Assembly: GCA_910588135.1 (NCBI GenBank)
Contig: CAJUOT010000006.1
Location: 1-64,000, forward strand
Direction of reading: 5' to 3'
DNA from: an uncultured Oscillospiraceae bacterium
GTDB taxonomy: Bacteria > Bacillota > Clostridia > Oscillospirales > Oscillospiraceae
DNA: 64,000 nucleotides
Shown piece after piece: positions 1-7,930 of this stretch. Below the pieces are notes generated by a model. The model was not told the DNA's origin. It ran no database searches and saw only the letters and a list, made by a program, of their open reading frames with translations. Made by a program: the position numbers and the translations under genes. The first letter of the stretch is position 1. The number at the start of each line of letters is the position of its first letter.

Positions 1-36
1 GGCTGCCACCACTGACCGCGCAGCCTTATACGCAAA

Positions 37-58
37 GGGCGGGCCTTACGGCCCGCCC
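37..58 (-). terminator. Intrinsic terminator after spoIIID
   Basis: A perfect 9-bp G/C stem (37-45 with 50-58) with a 4-nt loop lies 6 nt beyond the spoIIID stop codon. On the minus strand it is followed by a short TTT stretch, so it is a plausible but not strong terminator. Nothing else can be assigned to bases 1-36. Confidence 0.6.
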
Positions 59-63
59 TCATT

Positions 64-300
64 TTATTCCCCTTTGTACTTTTTCCTGGTGGCGATCCCG
101 CCCCGAATGTGGCGCTCCGCCTTGTTCTCGTTGAGAATCTCCTTTACCTGCCGGTACAGCCCCTGGTTGATGGCGGGCAGCCGCTCGCTCAGGTCCTTGT
201 GGACCGTAGACTTGCTGATGCCGAATCGGCTGGCGGCGGCCCGGACGGTGGTCTTGTTTTCGATGATGTACAGCGCCAGCTCCTGGGCGCGCTCTTCCAT
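64..300 (-). CDS. spoIIID: Sporulation transcriptional regulator SpoIIID
   Basis: This 78-residue protein is a helix-turn-helix regulator that, in the SpoIIID family, acts in the mother cell during sporulation downstream of sigma-E. The match is recognisable along the whole length: an N-terminal helix, the HTH segment reading GISKSTVHKDLSERLP, and the basic C-terminal tail with RGG and KKKYKGE that helps bind DNA. Length is that of the family (about 80-93 aa). The ATG at 300 is chosen because it aligns with known SpoIIID starts and has an AAGGGG just upstream; a GTG at 324 with its own GGGGAG would add eight residues. It stands alone, divergent from the XpaC-family gene, and is followed by a hairpin terminator. 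Identity is secure from sequence similarity; its sigma-E control is family knowledge. Confidence 0.95.
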   Translation of the reverse strand: MEERAQELALYIIENKTTVRAAASRFGISKSTVHKDLSERLPAINQGLYRQVKEILNENKAERHIRGGIATRKKYKGE

Positions 301-351
301 ATTCCCCTTCACAAAAAACAACACTCCCCGCTGTGGTTCTCGTCACAGGGG

Positions 352-382
352 ATGTATATGCGGGAAAGATGAACGTTATGAG
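352..382 (-). promoter_or_regulatory. Tentative sigma-E-like promoter of spoIIID
   Basis: On the minus strand a CTCATAAC box and a CATATACAT box are separated by 14 nt, resembling the sigma-E pattern (ATA-containing -35, CATACA-type -10). The match is partial and was sought because spoIIID is normally a sigma-E gene, so it is only suggestive. Confidence 0.3.
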
Positions 383-440
383 CCCAGCCTGCTTTCGGGT
401 GCTCCGCGCTTCCTAAATAAAAAATTAAGCTTCCAGTGTA

Positions 441-469
441 TTTACACCGCCGCGGAAAAAGTATATAAT
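441..469 (+). promoter_or_regulatory. Sigma-A promoter of the XpaC-family gene
   Basis: TTTACA (441-446) and TATAAT (464-469) are separated by 17 bp and lie 37 bp upstream of the start codon at 506. Confidence 0.85.
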
Positions 470-505
470 GTTTCCTGTTATCATATTCCGGGGGAGGGGA
501 TCACC

Positions 506-1957
506 ATGGCGGACAGTTACGGCCCCGGCGGGCAGGAGCAGCAGGATGGCCCGCAGCAGAGCAATACCTACCACTACAACTACAGCTACGGCTCCGGCCG
601 GGGGACCGGCGGACACAGGCCCCCCAAGCGTTCCGACGACTGGGGCGAGTGGATCGGCATCGGATTTCTGCTGTTCATCCTGCCCTTCTGGTTCTGTAAA
701 ATCATCGGCGTGATCTGGCTGCTCAACAAGCTGGGCAAGATGACCTCCGCCGACAAGCGCCGCTACAAGCAGGAGGCCAAAAACGCCGCCAACCGGGCCA
801 AGAATACCGCGCAGGACCTTTTCCACCGGGCGGACGCCTCCGCCAAGGCGGGGGCCCAGGAATTTTTCCGTCAGACCGACTCCTTCGGCAAAGAGGCGGG
901 GAGCGACGGACAGCGGGGCCAGAGCAGCCAGACAGCTCCCAACGGCGGCAGCACCTACCGCTACCAGTACAGCAAGGCCAAGGGAGAGAAAACGGTTCAG
1001 GCCGAGCCCTGGGAGCAGAAGGCCCAGCCCGACGCCTGGAATGTCCGAAATCCGGCGGAGAACAAGCGGAAGCGCGCCAAAAAGGAGGGCGGCGGCACGG
1101 GGCTCATTATCGCGGGCAGCATCCTGGCCGGCATCTTCGGCCTGGGTGCCCTGTCCTGCATGACCCCCATATTTCTTGGCGAATTTGAGTACCCCCTCCT
1201 GATTCCCATCGTGGCCTGCCTGATGTTTGCGGCGGGGGGCGTCAGTATGCTGTCCTCCGGCATCGGCAAAAACCGCCGCAGTGAGCGCTACCTGAACTAT
1301 CTGGCCTACATCGGGGCCAACCGGGAGGTGGACCTGGCCCCCATGGCCGCCAGCTTCGGCGTACCGGTGAACAAGCTTTGCAAGGACCTGCGACGGATGC
1401 TGGCAAAGGGCATCCTGCCCACCGGCTATCTCGATCTGGCCGAGGGCAAGCTGTTCCTCACCGAGATGGGCTACCACGCCCAGCCCCGCCGGGAGGCGCC
1501 CCCCGTCCAGGAGGAGACCCCCCAGCAGGCCGCCGCCCGGGAGGACGACATCCTCCGGGAGATCCGGCAGGTGAACGACGAGATCCCCGACGAGGTGATG
1601 AGCGCCAAGATCGACCGCATTGAGGAGATCACCCGGAAAATTCTGAACTACCAGAAGTCCCACCCCAACAAGGAGGGCCAGCTACGCACCTTCCTGAACT
1701 ACTACCTGCCCACCACCCTGAAAATCCTGCGGGCTTACGCCCAGCTGGACGCCCAGGGCATTGAGGGGGAGAACATCTCCGCCGCCAAGAAGCGCATTGA
1801 GGACATGATGGATCAGGTGGTGTACGGGTTTGAGAAGCAGCTTGACAAGCTGTTCCAGGACGACGCCATGGATATCACCTCCGACGTGGAGGTGCTGGAG
1901 AATATGCTGAAAAAGGACGGCCTGTCCGACGAGGGCGGGATCACCATGACATTATAA
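506..1957 (+). CDS. XpaC-family membrane protein (5-bromo-4-chloroindolyl phosphate hydrolysis family)
   Basis: This 483-residue protein has a Gly/Tyr/Ser-rich N-terminus, a hydrophobic segment near residues 50-70, a charged Ala/Lys-rich helical stretch (about 85-140), two more hydrophobic segments near 210-255, and a C-terminal helical domain from about 340 on that resembles the XpaC family. The biochemical role of that family is unknown despite its assay-based name; it is often near toxic-anion-resistance (TelA) proteins, which are not seen here. The start is set by the strong GGGGGAGGGG ribosome site upstream of ATG 506. It is monocistronic: it has its own promoter and ends in a long terminator shared with the convergent typA. 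Family assignment is by recollection of the C-terminal domain and moderately sure; function should be left open. Confidence 0.75.
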   Translation: MADSYGPGGQEQQDGPQQSNTYHYNYSYGSGRGTGGHRPPKRSDDWGEWIGIGFLLFILPFWFCKIIGVIWLLNKLGKMTSADKRRYKQEAKNAANRAKNTAQDLFHRADASAKAGAQEFFRQTDSFGKEAGSDGQRGQSSQTAPNGGSTYRYQYSKAKGEKTVQAEPWEQKAQPDAWNVRNPAENKRKRAKKEGGGTGLIIAGSILAGIFGLGALSCMTPIFLGEFEYPLLIPIVACLMFAAGGVSMLSSGIGKNRRSERYLNYLAYIGANREVDLAPMAASFGVPVNKLCKDLRRMLAKGILPTGYLDLAEGKLFLTEMGYHAQPRREAPPVQEETPQQAAAREDDILREIRQVNDEIPDEVMSAKIDRIEEITRKILNYQKSHPNKEGQLRTFLNYYLPTTLKILRAYAQLDAQGIEGENISAAKKRIEDMMDQVVYGFEKQLDKLFQDDAMDITSDVEVLENMLKKDGLSDEGGITMTL

Positions 1958-1996
1958 ATGAATCCCTCCCCGCCTGTGGCGGGGAGGGATTCATTT
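1956..1996. terminator. Bidirectional terminator between XpaC-family gene and typA
   Basis: A perfect 19-bp stem (1956-1974 with 1978-1996) with a 3-nt loop and A/T ends fills the space between the convergent stop codons, so it can serve both strands. Confidence 0.85.
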
Positions 1997-3825
1997 CAGG
2001 ATTTTCCGCCCTTGAGGGCCTTCATCCGCTTCTCGTGGTTCAAAATGCGCTTGCGCAGGCGCAGGTTTTCCGGGGTGACCTCCAGCAGCTCGTCGTCCGC
2101 CAGAAATTCCAGGCACTGCTCCAGACTCATCTGCTTGGGGGGCACCAGCCGCAGGGCCTCGTCGCTGCCGGACGCCCGCATATTGGTGAGCTGCTTCTTC
2201 TTGCAGACGTTGACGGTGATGTCCTCCATCTTGGGGCACACGCCCACCACCATGCCCTCGTACACCGGCACACCCGCGCCGATGAACAGCGCGCCCCGCT
2301 CCTGGGCGGCGAACAGGCCGTAGGTCACCGAGTCGCCCTGCTCGTGGGCCACCAGGGAGCCGGTGTTCCGGCGCTGGATCTCCCCCTTGAAGGGGGCGTA
2401 CTTCTCAAACACGGAGGCCATGATGCCCTCGCCCTTGGTGTCGGTCAAAAACTCGTTGCGGTAGCCGAACAGACCCCGGGAGGGCACCAGGAATTCCAGC
2501 TTGGTCCGGCTGCCGATGGGGTCCATGGAGAGGAACTCGCCCTTCCGGGCCCCCAGCTTCTCCATCACCGCCCCCACGCAGTCGGCGGGCACGTCGATGA
2601 CCACCCGCTCCACGGGCTCGCACTTTTTGCCCTCCACCTCCTGGTACACCACACGGGGGGGCGACACCTGGAACTCGTAGCCCTCCCGGCGCATGGTTTC
2701 GATGAGGATGGACAGGGACATCTCACCCCGGCCCGCCACGTTGAAGGCGTCGGTGTAGTTCTCCATCTCGGTGACCCGCAGGGACACGTCCTTCAGCGTC
2801 TCCCGGAACAGCCGGTCCCGGAGCTGGCGGCTGGTGACGTACTTGCCCTCCTTGCCCGCGAAGGGGGAGTCGTTGACGGAGAAGGTCATCTCCAGGGTGG
2901 GGGCAGAGATTTTCACGAACTCGATGGGCGCGGGATCAGAGGGGGCGCACACCGTGTCCCCGATGGTGATGTCGCCGATGCCGCTCATGGCGATGATCTC
3001 GCCGGCGCTGGCTTCGGTGACAGGGGTGCGGGCCAGCCCGTCAAAGGTGTACAGGGCGGTGGCCTTGGCCTTCTTGGGGGCCTCGTCCCGCTTGTGGTAG
3101 TTGCACACCACGATCTCCTGGTTCTGCTTCACCGTGCCCCGTTCGATGCGGCCCACGGCGATGCGGCCCACAAACTCGTTGTAGTCGATGGAGGACACCA
3201 GCATCTGGAAGGGGGCGTCCGCGTCGCAGTCCGGCGCGGGGATATAGTCCAGGATGGTCTCAAACAGGGGCGTGAGGTCAGTGCCCGGCACGTCGGGGGA
3301 GTAGCTGGCGGTGCCCTGCCGCCCGGAGCAGAACAGGGTGGGGGACTCGAACTGCTCGTCGGTGGCGTTCAGGTCCAGCAGCAGCTCCAGCACCTCGTCC
3401 ATCACCTCGTGGATGCGCTGGTCGGGGCGGTCGATCTTGTTCACCACCACGATGACCTTGTGGCCCAGCTCCAATGCCTTGGACAGCACGAACCGGGTCT
3501 GGGGCATGGGGCCCTCGGCGGCGTCCACCAGCAGAATGACGCCGTTGACCATCTTCAGGATGCGCTCCACCTCGCCGCCGAAGTCGGCGTGGCCCGGGGT
3601 GTCCACGATGTTGATCTTGGTGTCCTTGTAGTGGACGGCGGTATTCTTGGCCAGGATGGTGATGCCCCGCTCCCGCTCCAGGTCGTTGGAGTCCATCACC
3701 CGGTCCACGGTGGCCTGGTTCTCCCGGTAGATGCCGCCCTGCTTGAGCATCTCGTCCACCAGGGTGGTCTTGCCGTGGTCCACGTGGGCGATGATGGCAA
3801 TATTGCGTAGTTTTTCGTTGTGCAT
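1996..3825 (-). CDS. typA: Ribosome-associated GTPase TypA/BipA
   Basis: A 609-residue translational GTPase of the EF-G superfamily. The G-domain motifs are intact: [10 protein letters not shown] near residue 14 (P-loop), the RGITI switch, [12 protein letters not shown], and NKIDRPDQR. The beta-barrel and EF-G-like C-terminal domains follow, and the length matches TypA (about 605-615 aa). In the family the protein binds ribosomes and is involved in 50S assembly and in stress or low-temperature adaptation. It is a single-gene unit: AGAAGG lies upstream of ATG 3825, a consensus promoter lies 50 bp further up, and the convergent terminator closes it. No anomalies were seen. Confidence 0.97.
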   Translation of the reverse strand: MHNEKLRNIAIIAHVDHGKTTLVDEMLKQGGIYRENQATVDRVMDSNDLERERGITILAKNTAVHYKDTKINIVDTPGHADFGGEVERILKMVNGVILLVDAAEGPMPQTRFVLSKALELGHKVIVVVNKIDRPDQRIHEVMDEVLELLLDLNATDEQFESPTLFCSGRQGTASYSPDVPGTDLTPLFETILDYIPAPDCDADAPFQMLVSSIDYNEFVGRIAVGRIERGTVKQNQEIVVCNYHKRDEAPKKAKATALYTFDGLARTPVTEASAGEIIAMSGIGDITIGDTVCAPSDPAPIEFVKISAPTLEMTFSVNDSPFAGKEGKYVTSRQLRDRLFRETLKDVSLRVTEMENYTDAFNVAGRGEMSLSILIETMRREGYEFQVSPPRVVYQEVEGKKCEPVERVVIDVPADCVGAVMEKLGARKGEFLSMDPIGSRTKLEFLVPSRGLFGYRNEFLTDTKGEGIMASVFEKYAPFKGEIQRRNTGSLVAHEQGDSVTYGLFAAQERGALFIGAGVPVYEGMVVGVCPKMEDITVNVCKKKQLTNMRASGSDEALRLVPPKQMSLEQCLEFLADDELLEVTPENLRLRKRILNHEKRMKALKGGKS

Positions 3826-3874
3826 ATGCGTACCTTCTATCTGAAAATGGGATTTCTCTCAAACACGAGTTATT

Positions 3875-3903
3875 ATTATATCTCCACTTCCCCCCAATTG
3901 CAA
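3875..3903 (-). promoter_or_regulatory. Sigma-A promoter of typA
   Basis: On the minus strand TTGCAA and TATAAT are spaced by 17 bp, upstream of the typA start at 3825. Confidence 0.8.
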
Positions 3904-3930
3904 GAGTTTTATATTTTTCCGCGCTTCGCA

Positions 3931-3959
3931 TTGACAGGGGCGGAAAAATTGGGTACAAT
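3931..3959 (+). promoter_or_regulatory. Sigma-A promoter of tRNA-Arg
   Basis: TTGACA (3931-3936) and TACAAT (3954-3959) with a 17-bp spacer precede the tRNA by 24 bp. It is nearly consensus, as expected for a stable-RNA promoter. Confidence 0.9.
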
Positions 3960-3983
3960 AGTCAGCGGACCGCGATTCCATTT

Positions 3984-4059
3984 GCCCACGTAGCTCAGGG
4001 GATAGAGCATTCGCCTCCTAAGCGAAGGGTCGGACGTTCGAATCGTCTCGTGGGTGCCA
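3984..4059 (+). tRNA. tRNA-Arg (anticodon CCU)
   Basis: The 76-nt sequence folds as a cloverleaf: acceptor GCCCACG with CGTGGGT, D arm GCTC/GAGC, anticodon stem TTCGC/GCGAA around the loop CTCCTAA (anticodon CCT, reading AGG), TTCGAAT in the T loop, discriminator G, and an encoded CCA end. Confidence 0.95.
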
Positions 4060-4100
4060 CATCGGAGCAAGCCGCATCTCGCTTGCCCCGATGTTTTTTT
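4060..4100 (+). terminator. Terminator of tRNA-Arg
   Basis: A 12-position stem with one A/C mismatch (4060-4071 with 4082-4093) is followed by seven T residues directly downstream of the tRNA. Confidence 0.85.
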
Positions 4101-4102
4101 GC

Positions 4103-4134
4103 AAAAAACAGCCGCCCGGCAAATGCCGGGCGGC
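4103..4134 (-). terminator. Terminator of the 4.2-6.3 kb surface-protein gene
   Basis: Read on the minus strand, a 10-bp G/C stem (4125-4134 with 4111-4120) is followed by TGTTTTTTG, about 35 nt after the stop codon. Confidence 0.85.
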
Positions 4135-4168
4135 CGCTTTATTCCGTTATGGAGGGGTCAAAGACCGG

Positions 4169-6304
4169 TCATGCGGTCTCGCCCAGGCGGGCGAAGAAAT
4201 CGTTGATGATCTCCTCCGCCTGCGCCCAGCTCAGCACCTCGTCCGGGTCGCCGTCCAGCTCCACCGCCACATCGGAACCAACGTACCGTGCGTACCGGTT
4301 GAGGAATTCCACCAGCTGGCCCCGGGTCACGTACTCGTCGGGGGCGAAGCGGTTGCCGCCCATGCCCAGGGCGATGCCGTTCTCCTGTGCCCAGCCGATG
4401 GCCTCGGCGTAGCCGCTGTCCGCCAGCACGTCCAGGAAGGTGGCCAGCTCCGCCTCCGGCTCGCTGTCCATCCAGTGCAGGATGGCGATGGTCTGGGCGC
4501 GGGTCAGCTTATCCTCCCCCTCCGCCGGGGTCAGGTAGGGGGGCAGCCCCGCCAGGGGCACGTCCGGCTCGTCGATCTCAACGGTGGGGTCAGCGGGGGG
4601 GACAGGCCGCACCAGCTGAGAAAGCTCATGCTCCACACGGCTGAGCTCCTCATTGCACACGGAGCAGTACACGACCTCCTCGTAGGCGCCGGGCGCGTCA
4701 TAGGTGGCGTTCACCACGTTCTCGCGCACCGCCTCGCCGGGGGTGTGGGCCGTCATATCCACATCTTCCTCTACCCTGGTCTCGTTACAGACCGTGCAGG
4801 TGTAGGTGGTCTCGCCCTTTGCGGTGCAGGTGGCGGGCTTTGTTACCTCACCCGCGTTCCAGCTGTGTTCCTCCAGCTTGTCAATGGTCTTGGGCGTGCG
4901 GCTCAACTCCTCCTGACACACGGCGCACTTGACCACCTCGTCGTAGGAGCCCTCCGCCGCGCAGGTGGCGGGAACCTCGTTCTCGCGCACCGGATCAGCA
5001 GGGGTATGGGACAGCTTCTCAATGGGCTCGGTCTTGGTCTCGTTCTTGCAGAACTTGCAGGTGTAGGTCATTACGCCCTCTTCGGCGCAGGTGGCGGGCT
5101 TCGTCACAACGCCCTCGTCCCAGCCGCCGCCGACGTGGGTTCTCTCGTGATTATTGCCCCCGGTTCCGGTATTGGAACACATCGTGACCTCGTTCAGTGT
5201 ATATGTCCCGCTATATGGGGCCGCAATATCTCCAATTGCGCTTTTGCCGGCGTTCGCGTTGTTTTTCGCCACAGCGCCGCCATTGATCTCTACCGTAGTA
5301 TCTGTTCCTGTGATGTAGATACCACCGCCATTCGTATAAGCGCGGTTATAGCTGACCTCGCTGTCGTTCAGCGTGACCTTACTGCCATTATTGGCATAGA
5401 TACCGCCGCCATAGCAGTTGTTTGTGCTTGCCGTATTGCATCTGTTGTGATCCACCGTGCTGTCCGTCAAGGTAACAGTGCTGTTTGTGGCATAGATGCC
5501 GCCGCCGCTGCCCTTGTTTTTACTCTTGTTTTGAGAAATATCCACGCCGGTCATCGTGACGGTACTGTCCTTGGCATAAATACCGCCGCCATGATTTGGC
5601 GCAGTATTTTTGGAAACCGTGACATTGTCCAGCTCGACCGTGCCATTCTGGACGTAAATACCGCCGCCATGGGTCATCCCCACGTCATTTTCGGTAATGC
5701 TTCCGCCCTTCATGGTGAAGGAACCGCCATCGCTCACACGCACACCACCGCCGCCGCCAATGGCTTTTTTCTCATTGATGCTGTTTCCCTCGTAGCCGCC
5801 GGATATAGCGCCGGTGCCTTGGCCCGCCACGTACTCGCCGGTCTCTTCATCCAGCGCAGTACTGTCGGTCACAGTCAGGTCCGCACCTTCACCGACCACC
5901 TTGATGACAGAACCCCACTTCTTTTTACCCGTTTCACCCTGTGAACTTGGCGCGTCAAGTTTGCTGGTGTCCCGAACCGTAAGGGAGTCAAGCGTGCCGT
6001 CAGAGCGAACACTCGCTTCGTGGATATCATTGAGCTCCAGCGTATGCCCGTTCAGCTCGATGCTGGCCGCCACCCCCGCGCCGATCACCAGGGTTTTGTC
6101 CAGCGTCACGTCTCCGCCAAGGTAGTAGTCATAGCTCTCTTTGCCGTCCTCCTCATGGGACAGCAGCGCGCCGGTCTCCGCGTCAATGTGCGTGTCCTTG
6201 TCCAACTGAACCGCCGCGAACCCGGGGGCCGCCAGCCCCGCGCACAGCGCCAGGGAGAGCAGAACGGCCCCGCCGCGCCTGCTTAACAAATTCCTTGCCT
6301 TCAT
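4169..6304 (-). CDS. Secreted surface protein: GGGIY beta-helix repeats, CxxC modules, SLH domain
   Basis: This 711-residue protein has a signal peptide (basic start, hydrophobic core, cleavage near AAPGFAA at about residue 31). The middle region (about 205-340) carries at least five GGGIY repeats like those of right-handed beta-helix and polymorphic outer-membrane-type proteins. Next come three homologous modules rich in paired cysteines (TCxxxG...C..C, then VREN..., E(L)SR), about 390-590. The C-terminus has one SLH-type domain and a partial second, which in Firmicutes bind secondary wall polymers. It is therefore probably an exported, wall-attached adhesin-like protein. The CxxC modules are closely related to those in the protein at 14713-16416. 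ATG 6304 has AAAGGA upstream. Expression is predicted to be controlled by two tandem c-di-GMP-I riboswitches in a leader of about 400 nt. The beta-helix stretch looks less GC-rich than neighbouring genes. Confidence 0.85.
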   Translation of the reverse strand: MKARNLLSRRGGAVLLSLALCAGLAAPGFAAVQLDKDTHIDAETGALLSHEEDGKESYDYYLGGDVTLDKTLVIGAGVAASIELNGHTLELNDIHEASVRSDGTLDSLTVRDTSKLDAPSSQGETGKKKWGSVIKVVGEGADLTVTDSTALDEETGEYVAGQGTGAISGGYEGNSINEKKAIGGGGGVRVSDGGSFTMKGGSITENDVGMTHGGGIYVQNGTVELDNVTVSKNTAPNHGGGIYAKDSTVTMTGVDISQNKSKNKGSGGGIYATNSTVTLTDSTVDHNRCNTASTNNCYGGGIYANNGSKVTLNDSEVSYNRAYTNGGGIYITGTDTTVEINGGAVAKNNANAGKSAIGDIAAPYSGTYTLNEVTMCSNTGTGGNNHERTHVGGGWDEGVVTKPATCAEEGVMTYTCKFCKNETKTEPIEKLSHTPADPVRENEVPATCAAEGSYDEVVKCAVCQEELSRTPKTIDKLEEHSWNAGEVTKPATCTAKGETTYTCTVCNETRVEEDVDMTAHTPGEAVRENVVNATYDAPGAYEEVVYCSVCNEELSRVEHELSQLVRPVPPADPTVEIDEPDVPLAGLPPYLTPAEGEDKLTRAQTIAILHWMDSEPEAELATFLDVLADSGYAEAIGWAQENGIALGMGGNRFAPDEYVTRGQLVEFLNRYARYVGSDVAVELDGDPDEVLSWAQAEEIINDFFARLGETA

Positions 6305-6313
6305 TCATCACAT

Positions 6314-6349
6314 TCCTTTCTTTGCGTTCTGTTCGGATGCAAAGGATCC
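6314..6349 (-). promoter_or_regulatory. Possible Shine-Dalgarno-sequestering element
   Basis: The ribosome site AAAGGA (6314-6319 on the minus strand) is complementary to TCCTTT (6341-6346), which sits in the loop of a small hairpin GGAT/ATCC (6335-6349). The same arrangement with a compensatory pair change occurs at 16427-16460, so it may be the expression platform of the riboswitches. Function is inferred. Confidence 0.4.
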
Positions 6350-6399
6350 GGCAGCCGGGCTGCCATAAGCCAAGGTAACACGTCCCCATGGGGACGTGT

Positions 6400-6482
6400 T
6401 CAGGGGCATGCCCCTGATGCACAAGGCCCTTAGGCCCCTATTAGCTTTGCGTCTCACGGTTTCCCGTGATTTGCCAACCGCA
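6400..6482 (-). promoter_or_regulatory. Cyclic-di-GMP-I riboswitch aptamer, gene-proximal copy
   Basis: On the minus strand GGCAAATC, a CACGG-GAAA-CCGTG hairpin and GAGACGCAAAGC reproduce the GEMM-I core, with a GNRA tetraloop. Compared with the consensus (GGCAAACC...GGGACGCAAAGC), a C-to-T change on one side is matched by a G-to-A change on the other, which preserves the P2 pair. The P3 side is less regular but contains a CAGGGG/CCCCTG stem. Just downstream lies a perfect 24-nt palindrome (6377-6400). The 3' limit is approximate. Confidence 0.8.
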
Positions 6483-6568
6483 CCGCAGCCCGGCGGACAT
6501 CGCCGCCATCGGCGGCATTAGTCCCGTAGCTTTGCGTCCCACCGTTTCCAATGGTTTGCCCTCGCCTC
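6483..6568 (-). promoter_or_regulatory. Cyclic-di-GMP-I riboswitch aptamer, promoter-proximal copy
   Basis: On the minus strand the conserved GGGCAAACC, a P2 hairpin CCATTG-GAAA-CGGTGG and GGGACGCAAAGC are all present, followed by a P3 stem containing a CTAA.../GATG internal loop like the tetraloop receptor of this class. It matches the class I c-di-GMP aptamer closely. Ends are approximate. Confidence 0.88.
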
Positions 6569-6573
6569 TCTTG

Positions 6574-6633
6574 TCACCCCGCCGCGTCAGGCGCATCAGC
6601 GGCGGGCATCTGCCATGTCGGATCGCCCTTCAT
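6574..6633 (-). CDS. Putative 19-residue leader peptide upstream of tandem riboswitch
   Basis: ATG at 6633 has GGAGGGG eight nt upstream and opens a 19-codon frame, MKGDPTWQMPAADAPDAAG, that stops six nt before the first aptamer. The matching position of the second tandem-riboswitch locus (ATG at 16725) also has a strong ribosome site and a related start, MDADPPWGPPAGGRADGGG. The two stretches can be aligned at DNA level. No function is known; it could be a translated leader or simply a shared ancestral 5' region. Note that a preceding frame ends in a TGA overlapping this ATG. Confidence 0.4.
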   Translation of the reverse strand: MKGDPTWQMPAADAPDAAG

Positions 6634-6723
6634 ACCAGCACCCCTCCCTGGCGGACGCACAACGCGCCGCCCTTTTCCGTCCGTCCGCGCCTTGCCGGCA
6701 CAGTCCGGACATTGCTCTTTGTT

Positions 6724-6752
6724 ATTATAGCATATTGCTGAGAATATGGGAA
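6724..6752 (-). promoter_or_regulatory. Promoter of the riboswitch-controlled surface-protein gene
   Basis: On the minus strand a perfect TATAAT is preceded at 17 bp by TTCCCA (4 of 6 consensus bases). It would give a leader of about 410 nt containing the small ORF and both aptamers. Confidence 0.65.
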
Positions 6753-6973
6753 TACACCGCACCTATTTTCAGCGTAATCACGAAATTCGGCTCCTCTTCC
6801 CCTGTTCCGCAAAATTTACGCCGCAAATTTCACACTTCTATTTCCGCTTTCTTCCTATACTCTGGGTTTTATCGTTAAGGTTAGGAAGAATTTTAAGGGT
6901 TGAAAATTTTGTTCATAATGCCAAGTCTGTCGCAGGAATTTTCACTTCTGCCCTCAAGCGCCTTGCGGCACAA

Positions 6974-7005
6974 AAAAATGAGCGGGAATTTTCCCGCTCA
7001 TTTTT
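6974..7005 (-). terminator. Terminator of the sialic-acid-type operon
   Basis: A perfect 15-bp stem (6974-6988 with 6991-7005) ending in A/T tracts on both sides lies 10 nt after the stop of the NanA-like gene. The stretch 6780-6970 upstream of it holds nothing I can assign. Confidence 0.85.
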
Positions 7006-7015
7006 CCGTTTCTGT

Positions 7016-7927
7016 TCAGCCGCAGTGGGCCGCAACCGCCGTCCGGATCATGGCCGCGCACTCGTCCACGATGGGGCTGTCGCTGTCCGCCAGGGGGGCC
7101 AGGGGCAGGCGCACGCTGCCGATATCCGGCCCGCCGTTCCGGCGGAGAATCTCCTTGATGACAGCGTACAGGTTGCCGTGGGCCGTGCACATCTTGTAGA
7201 TGATGCGGCAGCAGTCGTTCTGCACCTGCCGGGCCTCCTCCAGCCTGCCCGCCTGGAACAGCTCCATGGCCTTCAGGTAGAGCTCCGGCATGGCGGCGTA
7301 GGTGCCGCCGATGCCGCCAATGGCCCCGGCGGCCAGACCGGAGACGAACTGCTCATCGGGGCCGTTGAACACAATGGCCCCCTCGTCCTTCCACATCTGG
7401 ATATCCTGCACCGGCATGGAGGAGTTCTTCACGCCGATGACCCTGGGGTTCTTCAGCATCTCCTTCAGCAGGGGGACGGACAGGGCCACCCCGGCCAGCT
7501 GGGGGATGTTGTAGATGACAAAGTCGGTGTTGGGCGCGGCGTCTGAAATGTCGTTCCAGTACCGGGCCACCGCATGGTCGGGCAAGTGGAAGTAAATGGG
7601 GGGAATGGAGGCGATGGCATCCACGCCCTGGGCTTCGGCGTGGGCGGCCAGCTCCCGGCTGTCCGCCGTGTTGTTGCAGGCCACGTGGGCAATGATGGTG
7701 AGCGTTCCTCTGGCCTCCGCCATCACGTTCTCCAGCACCAGCTTGCGCTCCGCCACGCTCTGGTAGATGCACTCGCCGGAGGAGCCGCCCACGTACAGGC
7801 CCTTGACCCCCTTGTCCGCCAGATAGCGCACCAGGGAACGCACCCGCTCCGGGGAGACAGCCCCGGCTTCGTCATAGCAGGCGTAGAACGCGGGGAAGAC
7901 GCCCTGATATTTGGAAAAATCTTTCAT
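7016..7927 (-). CDS. nanA: N-acetylneuraminate lyase / dihydrodipicolinate-synthase family aldolase
   Basis: A 303-residue class I aldolase of the NAL/DHDPS family. Visible catalytic features are GSSGE (48-52), Tyr139 in YNIP, the Schiff-base lysine Lys167 in GVKNSS, and Asp191-Glu192 in NGPDEQF; their spacing corresponds to the active site of E. coli NanA (Y137, K165, D191, E192). This favours cleavage of N-acetylneuraminate to N-acetylmannosamine and pyruvate over lysine biosynthesis. It is the last gene of the operon, 3 nt after a YhcH-family gene and behind an ABC sugar transporter, which supports sialic acid catabolism. ATG 7927 has AAGGAG upstream. A keto-deoxy sugar acid aldolase cannot be excluded. 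Confidence 0.88.
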   Translation of the reverse strand: MKDFSKYQGVFPAFYACYDEAGAVSPERVRSLVRYLADKGVKGLYVGGSSGECIYQSVAERKLVLENVMAEARGTLTIIAHVACNNTADSRELAAHAEAQGVDAIASIPPIYFHLPDHAVARYWNDISDAAPNTDFVIYNIPQLAGVALSVPLLKEMLKNPRVIGVKNSSMPVQDIQMWKDEGAIVFNGPDEQFVSGLAAGAIGGIGGTYAAMPELYLKAMELFQAGRLEEARQVQNDCCRIIYKMCTAHGNLYAVIKEILRRNGGPDIGSVRLPLAPLADSDSPIVDECAAMIRTAVAAHCG

Positions 7928-7930
7928 ACG

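Noticed and set aside
74..505. N-terminal extension of the XpaC-family gene back to 74
   Set aside because: It overlaps spoIIID on the other strand and the sigma-A promoter at 441-469; the ribosome site supports ATG 506.
2035..3810. Plus-strand open frame of 591 codons
   Set aside because: Complement of typA, which has all GTPase motifs in the correct frame.
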